Source: Dillenia suffruticosa | Lineage: Eukaryota; Streptophyta; Magnoliopsida; Dilleniales; Dilleniaceae | DNA length: 64,000 nt | Reading direction: 5' to 3' | Assembly (NCBI GenBank): GCA_033439265.1 | Contig: JAVTVX010000034.1 | Span: 10,447,001 to 10,511,000, forward strand | Part shown: positions 59,481 to 64,000 of the stretch, piece after piece | Layout: every line of letters begins with the position of its first letter | Numbering within the stretch: the first letter of the stretch is position 1 | Made by a program: the position numbers and the translations under genes | Notes under the pieces: generated by a model | What the model was told of the DNA's origin: nothing | Database searches by the model: none | Seen by the model: the letters and a program-made list of their open reading frames with translations, nothing else

Positions 59481-61014
59481 CTTAATTTAAATTATTAATA
59501 TTATTAATTTAAATAATATAATGATATTAAATTAAAAATTTATATAATATAGTATTATAATTTATTTTTTATTATTACATAATATAGTATAATAATATAT
59601 TAATTTTCAATATTATATAATTTTATATAAATTTCAAATAAAATAATTAACAACATTAACATAAATATGAATTTACTTTAATTCACATTTACAAATTTAC
59701 CATTAACAATGATAACTCCACAACAAAATTTCACTTTTTGGCACGAAAATAATTTTTTATTTTAGTGTCAATTTAATCAAATTTCTTTTTTTTTTGCACC
59801 AATATTTTTTTTCTTTAGTTCTTTATTTACCGCCAATTTAATAATCTTTTTTCACCAAAAATATTTCCATATTTTTTATTTATCTCTTTTTTTTCTACTT
59901 TGTTTGCTTTGATCTGTATATTTATTTCAATGCAAATTTGAACAAACATCTGATTGTATTTAATATGATTAGAAAATTATGGATGTATTCTAAATTAAGA
60001 GAAAATGATAAATATATTGATGGATTAATATATTTGTTAAATTTGTAACTACAAATATTCAATCCAATATACATATTGAGATTTTCTACACAAATAGTTA
60101 ATCCAATTATGAGATTTTCTACGCACACGATTTTCATAGATTTATTTAGTCGTGGATATCATAAAGAGAGTAATGAAAATTTACATCTATCCAACCTATC
60201 CAGCTATATGATAATCTTTTTTACCATGATATGATTTTTTTTTACATTACATGATTCATTCACACATTTACATAATGCATTCATCGATCCAACATATATA
60301 AACCAACTTCTTGAACCAATTTCAGATATTCATGAATTACTTCAAGCGAAAAAAATTGTGGATCATGCTTTATAATTATAAATTATAATCGAAATTGAGA
60401 TCCAGTTTCTGCCGGTATAATAGATACAAGATTTAGTATTTTTCATTAATTATACCAACATAATTAATTACACCATTACATAAAATTACATTATATTGTC
60501 ATATTTTTGAATTAAAACACTATATTATCTAATAATTGCTTAATAAATTTTCAAAACTATAACACTATATTGTATGAATTACAAATTTTATATTATCATA
60601 TTATTTAAATTAATTATATTAATAAGTTTATTGTCATCGAATATAAAATATAAGTTATTTTTAATTAATCAAATGAATATAATTAATACAGTACAAAGAT
60701 TATAGCAAGGGACCGTGCAAGGATGGGATTGCATGAAATGTAATAAGTTGTTAGTAAGTAGTTTGCATAAAATATAGTAATAATTAGTAAGTAGTTGGTA
60801 AGTAGTAAGTGATTTTTTCACATGCATATGAAAGACAAGTGACGGGATTGATTAAAAAGAAAAAAAAAATGGTGAGGAATTAAGAAACGCGGTAATGAAA
60901 AAAGAGACGGGAGAAAATCGCAAAAGAAAAAATGGACGGATTTTCAAAAATTTGTTTGTGAAAATGATATAATATAAATCATATGACGAACGCTCCAACA
61001 TCAAAGTTTCTTCA

Positions 61015-61110
61015 TTATTCCCTTGAAAACTCTTCTCCCCTAACCCAGCTCCACCATTAAAGTTTTTTCATTTTTCCCTTGAAAACTCTTCTCCCCTAAC
61101 CCATTTAAAC
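61015..61110. repeat. Tandem duplication of ~57 bp in the CACTA element
   Basis: TTCCCTTGAAAACTCTTCTC plus CCCTAACCC occurs twice, about 57 bp apart. Confidence 0.75.
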
Positions 61111-62391
61111 CTCTCACTCACTTTACAAAGTTTTATCAAAAGTTAATCATGTTGGGTATTTGAAAGATTCGGATGAACGACGGATGAACAATGCATAAAG
61201 AATCACAACCATTCTAAGAAAAAAAGAGTTTAGTCTGTGCTCATCCAAGATGTTACCCAGATTTTAAAAATAAACATATCATTTTAATTTAAAATTTAAT
61301 ATTAAAATTTCATTTTTAATTTTTTTTTGAACAGTTGTGAAAAAATATAGATATCAACGCCATCAAGATGTTTTGGGTTTAGAGAAAGGAAACGCTCTCG
61401 GTTTTCCGGTAATATTTTCATTTACAATCATTATTTATTATTTACAATAATTTCACTATTGGCTTTTCATGAATAGATTAACACGAAAAATTGTAGATAA
61501 GGATAAAGACGCTTTCAAACTGTGATGAACATTTTTTGTTTGGAACATCTCAGAAGATATGTAGTTAAGAGATATGTAATCTTTTCTCTCTTTTTTTTTG
61601 TTCTTATATGTATCAATCATTTTATTTTGTATCAATTACAATCTTTATTATGTTTATATTATTTTTGTAATTTTTGTAATTTTGTAATTTTTTAATTTAC
61701 CTACCATATTAAAAAAACTGTCACTATTGATAGCATGTGGTAATCATGTGATAACAGTGGTAATGGGTAGTTAACCGAGATAAAAGTAGAAATTTTTTTG
61801 ACACTTGTGATAACCGAGGGCAAAAGAGAGTAACATTATTAACCTAACATGATGATAAAAGAGAATAACATTTCCTAAGAGAGTAACATTTCCTAACACT
61901 TGTGTAACCGACAATATAAGACAATAACTTTGACGTTACACAATAACCATGTGATAACCAATGATACAAGACATGAAGATACAAGACAGTCACCATGTGG
62001 TAACCGATACTATTATTGTAACTTTTTTCAACCCTTGTGGTAATCGATAATACAAACAGTAACTTAACTAACACATGCGATAACTGCGTGGTAACTGACG
62101 ATAAAAGATAATAATATTTCTAACACATTTGATAACCGACGATAAAAAATAATAATTTTTACTAATACTTTTAAAACTAATTATAAAAGACGGTAATTTT
62201 ACCAACACTTTTCTACCGTCACTACAAATCAATCACATACTCTAACGGTGATCAAAACTGTCAAGATAGATCTATCCCGACTGGTGTATAGCCAACTGAA
62301 AGCGTATCCGATGGAGAAGATTCTGCGGACGGTTTTAGTATGTTTAGCAGACGGTTTTCATCCGTCTGAATAGTGTATTTGTTTTGTAGTG

Positions 62392-62500
62392 TGATATTTT
62401 GTGGAACCCTCTTGGTAAAATTTCTCAGTCTCTTGGTGAAGTTCTCTCGGTCATACTCTCTCAGTTAAGTCTCCCGATAAAAGTATTGGTATTTTGTGAT
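62392..62500. repeat. ~57-bp minisatellite, right part
   Basis: Continues the units of 58245-58467: TGATATTTTGTGGAACCCTC, CTCTCGGTCATACTCTCTCAG, AAGTATTGGTATTTTGTG. Removing the CACTA element and one TGA restores an unbroken unit. Confidence 0.7.
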
Positions 62501-62912
62501 TATTTTTTCATAAATTCTATTTTTCACTTCCATCTTTCTTTACTCCTCGGCAAACACATCTTTTTCAGCAAATTAATTTTTCAAATACTTAAATTCATGG
62601 AATTAACCTTTCCTAATAATCCAAAAAGAACATATTGGACACTTATGCAATTTAAGAGTGTGAGAGAGGACTACTAAGCAAATGTTGAAAATGAATTAAG
62701 AGATAAAATTAAAAAGGTGACACTAAAATTATTATAGAGACTTAGAAAGAAAAGATTATAATAGAAAAAGGCTAAGACTTAGCAGCCTAATACACAAGAA
62801 TGATCGTGAGTAAGTGTTGGAAGCGATGCACTAGAGATCTCCATGTCAAATGATTTGTAAAGACTAGCCCGATACAGGAAAGGTGATTAAAAGGGAAATG
62901 AAAAAGCACAAA
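62501..62912. other. AT-rich DNA, nothing recognised
   Basis: No feature can be supported. If the VPS60-like fragment were part of a gene, this would be its following intron on the minus strand; no next exon is visible. Confidence 0.5.
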
Positions 62913-63068
62913 CATTCTCTTTTGTTTAAGAACCGTTATAGCTTGAGCGTTTACTGCTTCTTGAGCAGGACCAGGTCGAGTCCTCTTGATCTGTTCTTTG
63001 AATTTACTAAGTTCAGAATCAAGCTTCTTGATCTTCTCATCTTCTGTTTATCCTCTTTTATTAATCTT
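62913..63068 (-). pseudogene. VPS60/CHMP5-like (ESCRT-III) exon fragment with an internal stop
   Basis: The minus strand encodes a 52-codon stretch beginning KINKRG, a stop codon, then DEKIKKLDSELSKFKEQIKR, RTRPGPAQEAV and ending LKQKRM. This is the highly conserved N-terminal basic helix region of plant VPS60 (CHMP5 relative), an ESCRT-III subunit of multivesicular-body sorting (family knowledge). It aligns without gaps but has TAA where the family has D and substitutions such as N for K and Q for R. It starts right after a TTTAAG acceptor-like sequence and ends at AGAATGTTTG, as one exon would. No other VPS60 exon is seen within the window. I infer a stray or decayed exon copy. Confidence 0.75.
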
Positions 63069-64000
63069 AAATAGATATTTGAGTTGGAGTTGTGGAAGGG
63101 AAACAACATACCGGAAATCATCACATTTTAAAGTCCCATAATTTACATTTTTCTTTCTCTTATTCCACATGCTTCTGGGTCACATAGTGATATCCTAATT
63201 GTAAGGGTCAACTGATTAAGGTGAAAAAACAAGTCCTCACGCATAGACTCCCAAAACAACCAAAACATTCCCAAAATCTGCCGCATAGAACCAAGAATTA
63301 CAAGTAAATTTTTAATTTTTGTTATATTGGTGGCCAGAGCCCAACTAGAACACAAAGTGAGGATGAATACTAGATATGGGTTAATTGTTTTATAGACGTC
63401 GTAAATAATTTAGAATTTAATTAGAAATTATGATAAAATTTTTAAATACCCAAAATCTAGTAAAGGAAGCAGAAGTTTCCAATTCTTCTAAATATAGATT
63501 ATGTTAATAATTTAGAATTTAATTAAAAATTTTTGTTGACAAAGAGAAAGCAGAAATTTCCGATTGCTCTAGATTGGTTAGAGTTTAATTACAAATTTCT
63601 ATGGAAAACAATTAAATACCTAAAACCTAAAATAAGAGTAGACTTAACATGAGATAAGTTGATCAGCAGCGACATAGTGTCTAAAATGCAAATTGTAAGT
63701 AATATTGAATAAAGTTGAATAAAATTTTTGCAAGTAATATTGGTAGAGTCTTTTCACTTCCATTCTCTTTTTTCGGTGCGATCCCACTTACTTACATCTC
63801 CTTATAAAATTAAAAGATAATATGGAATAAAGTTTGAGGAATCTAACCAGAGTTAGCACCGACAAGAAAGGAGGGAGAGAGAAAGAGAGAGAGAGAGAGT
63901 AACCTCATAATTCAGACATAACCTCTTGATCTAATCTCCTAGTACTAAGTTGGATAAAACGTATGTTGCTCCTAGTGCTCAGCAAGAGTTTTAAATTAAT
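63069..64000. other. AT-rich DNA, nothing recognised, GA run near the end
   Basis: No gene is supported. A GA-rich run lies at about 63868-63898. Two short direct repeats of TAATTTAGAATTTAATTA occur near 63404 and 63509. Confidence 0.5.

Larger units (their letters stand above)
58468..62391. mobile_element. CACTA (En/Spm-type) DNA transposon, non-autonomous, 3924 bp, target duplication TGA
   Basis: The left end CACTACAAAATTAATATA and reversed right end CACTACAAAACAAATACA match at about 24 of 29 positions. TGA flanks both sides (58465-58467, 62392-62394). Subterminal repeats are typical of the superfamily: GTAAGTAGRTGRTAAG units at 58980-59210 and 60740-60810, and ACTTGTGATAACCGA-type units at 61735-62200. 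There is no transposase frame. The interior is AT-rich with an unusual GC-rich patch at 59260-59480. Confidence 0.92.

Noticed and set aside
61340..61410. Short coding-like stretch followed by a GT (KYRYQRHQDVLGLEKGNALGFP)
   Set aside because: Too short and not matched to any family I know. It could be chance within the CACTA interior.

Overview
This window looks like nuclear DNA of a flowering plant, most likely a eudicot. It is AT-rich, carries an intron-poor CC-NBS-LRR (NLR) resistance gene, and is otherwise dominated by plant transposon families: Ty1/copia, gypsy-like solo LTRs, LINE, SINE, CACTA, a Mutator-like MITE and a hAT-like element. The species cannot be named from sequence alone. 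Only one gene looks intact. I found no CRISPR array, operon, rRNA or convincing tRNA gene, and no undescribed enzymatic system; the interest lies in genome architecture.

1-4.9 kb: an RPS2-type NLR on the minus strand (start codon 3836-3838, stop 1226-1228), with a leader, a probable 85-nt 5'UTR intron and a TATA box up to about 4.05 kb.

4.9-30 kb: a decayed array of duplicated DNA derived from the NLR's upstream region. Pieces of its leader recur near 7.4, 18.6 and 21.9 kb. One piece (7340-7432) keeps the first ~31 codons of a second NLR. Several blocks of 0.4-2.5 kb recur in direct orientation, and a ~290-bp repeat occurs about 12-13 times, always in the same orientation. Into this array were inserted a solo LTR (12490-13995, duplication ATGGT), a hAT-like element (16763-17569) and a complete but dead Ty1/copia element (22608-28531, two 300-bp LTRs, duplication ATAAT). 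Duplicated copies of the array show the corresponding empty sites.

30.2-40.8 kb: a degenerate minus-strand LINE (endonuclease, reverse transcriptase, C-terminal region). It is broken by a Mutator-like MITE (31616-32263, 9-bp duplication) and by a gypsy-like solo LTR (34709-40636, duplication TAAAC), which itself contains a second solo LTR of the same family in the other orientation (35730-38484, duplication GATAT).

40.8-45 kb: unresolved TC-rich and AT-rich DNA.

45-56 kb: a second, degenerate minus-strand Ty1/copia element. It is split by a solo LTR (48472-54142, duplication TAGAA) that carries another solo LTR (49350-52385, duplication ATAGG).

56-64 kb: a tRNA-type SINE (56923-57123), a 3.9-kb non-autonomous CACTA element (58468-62391, duplication TGA) inserted in a ~57-bp minisatellite, and a 156-bp exon-like fragment resembling the ESCRT-III gene VPS60/CHMP5 (62913-63068, minus) with a stop codon.

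The target-site duplications let the relative insertion order be read directly.
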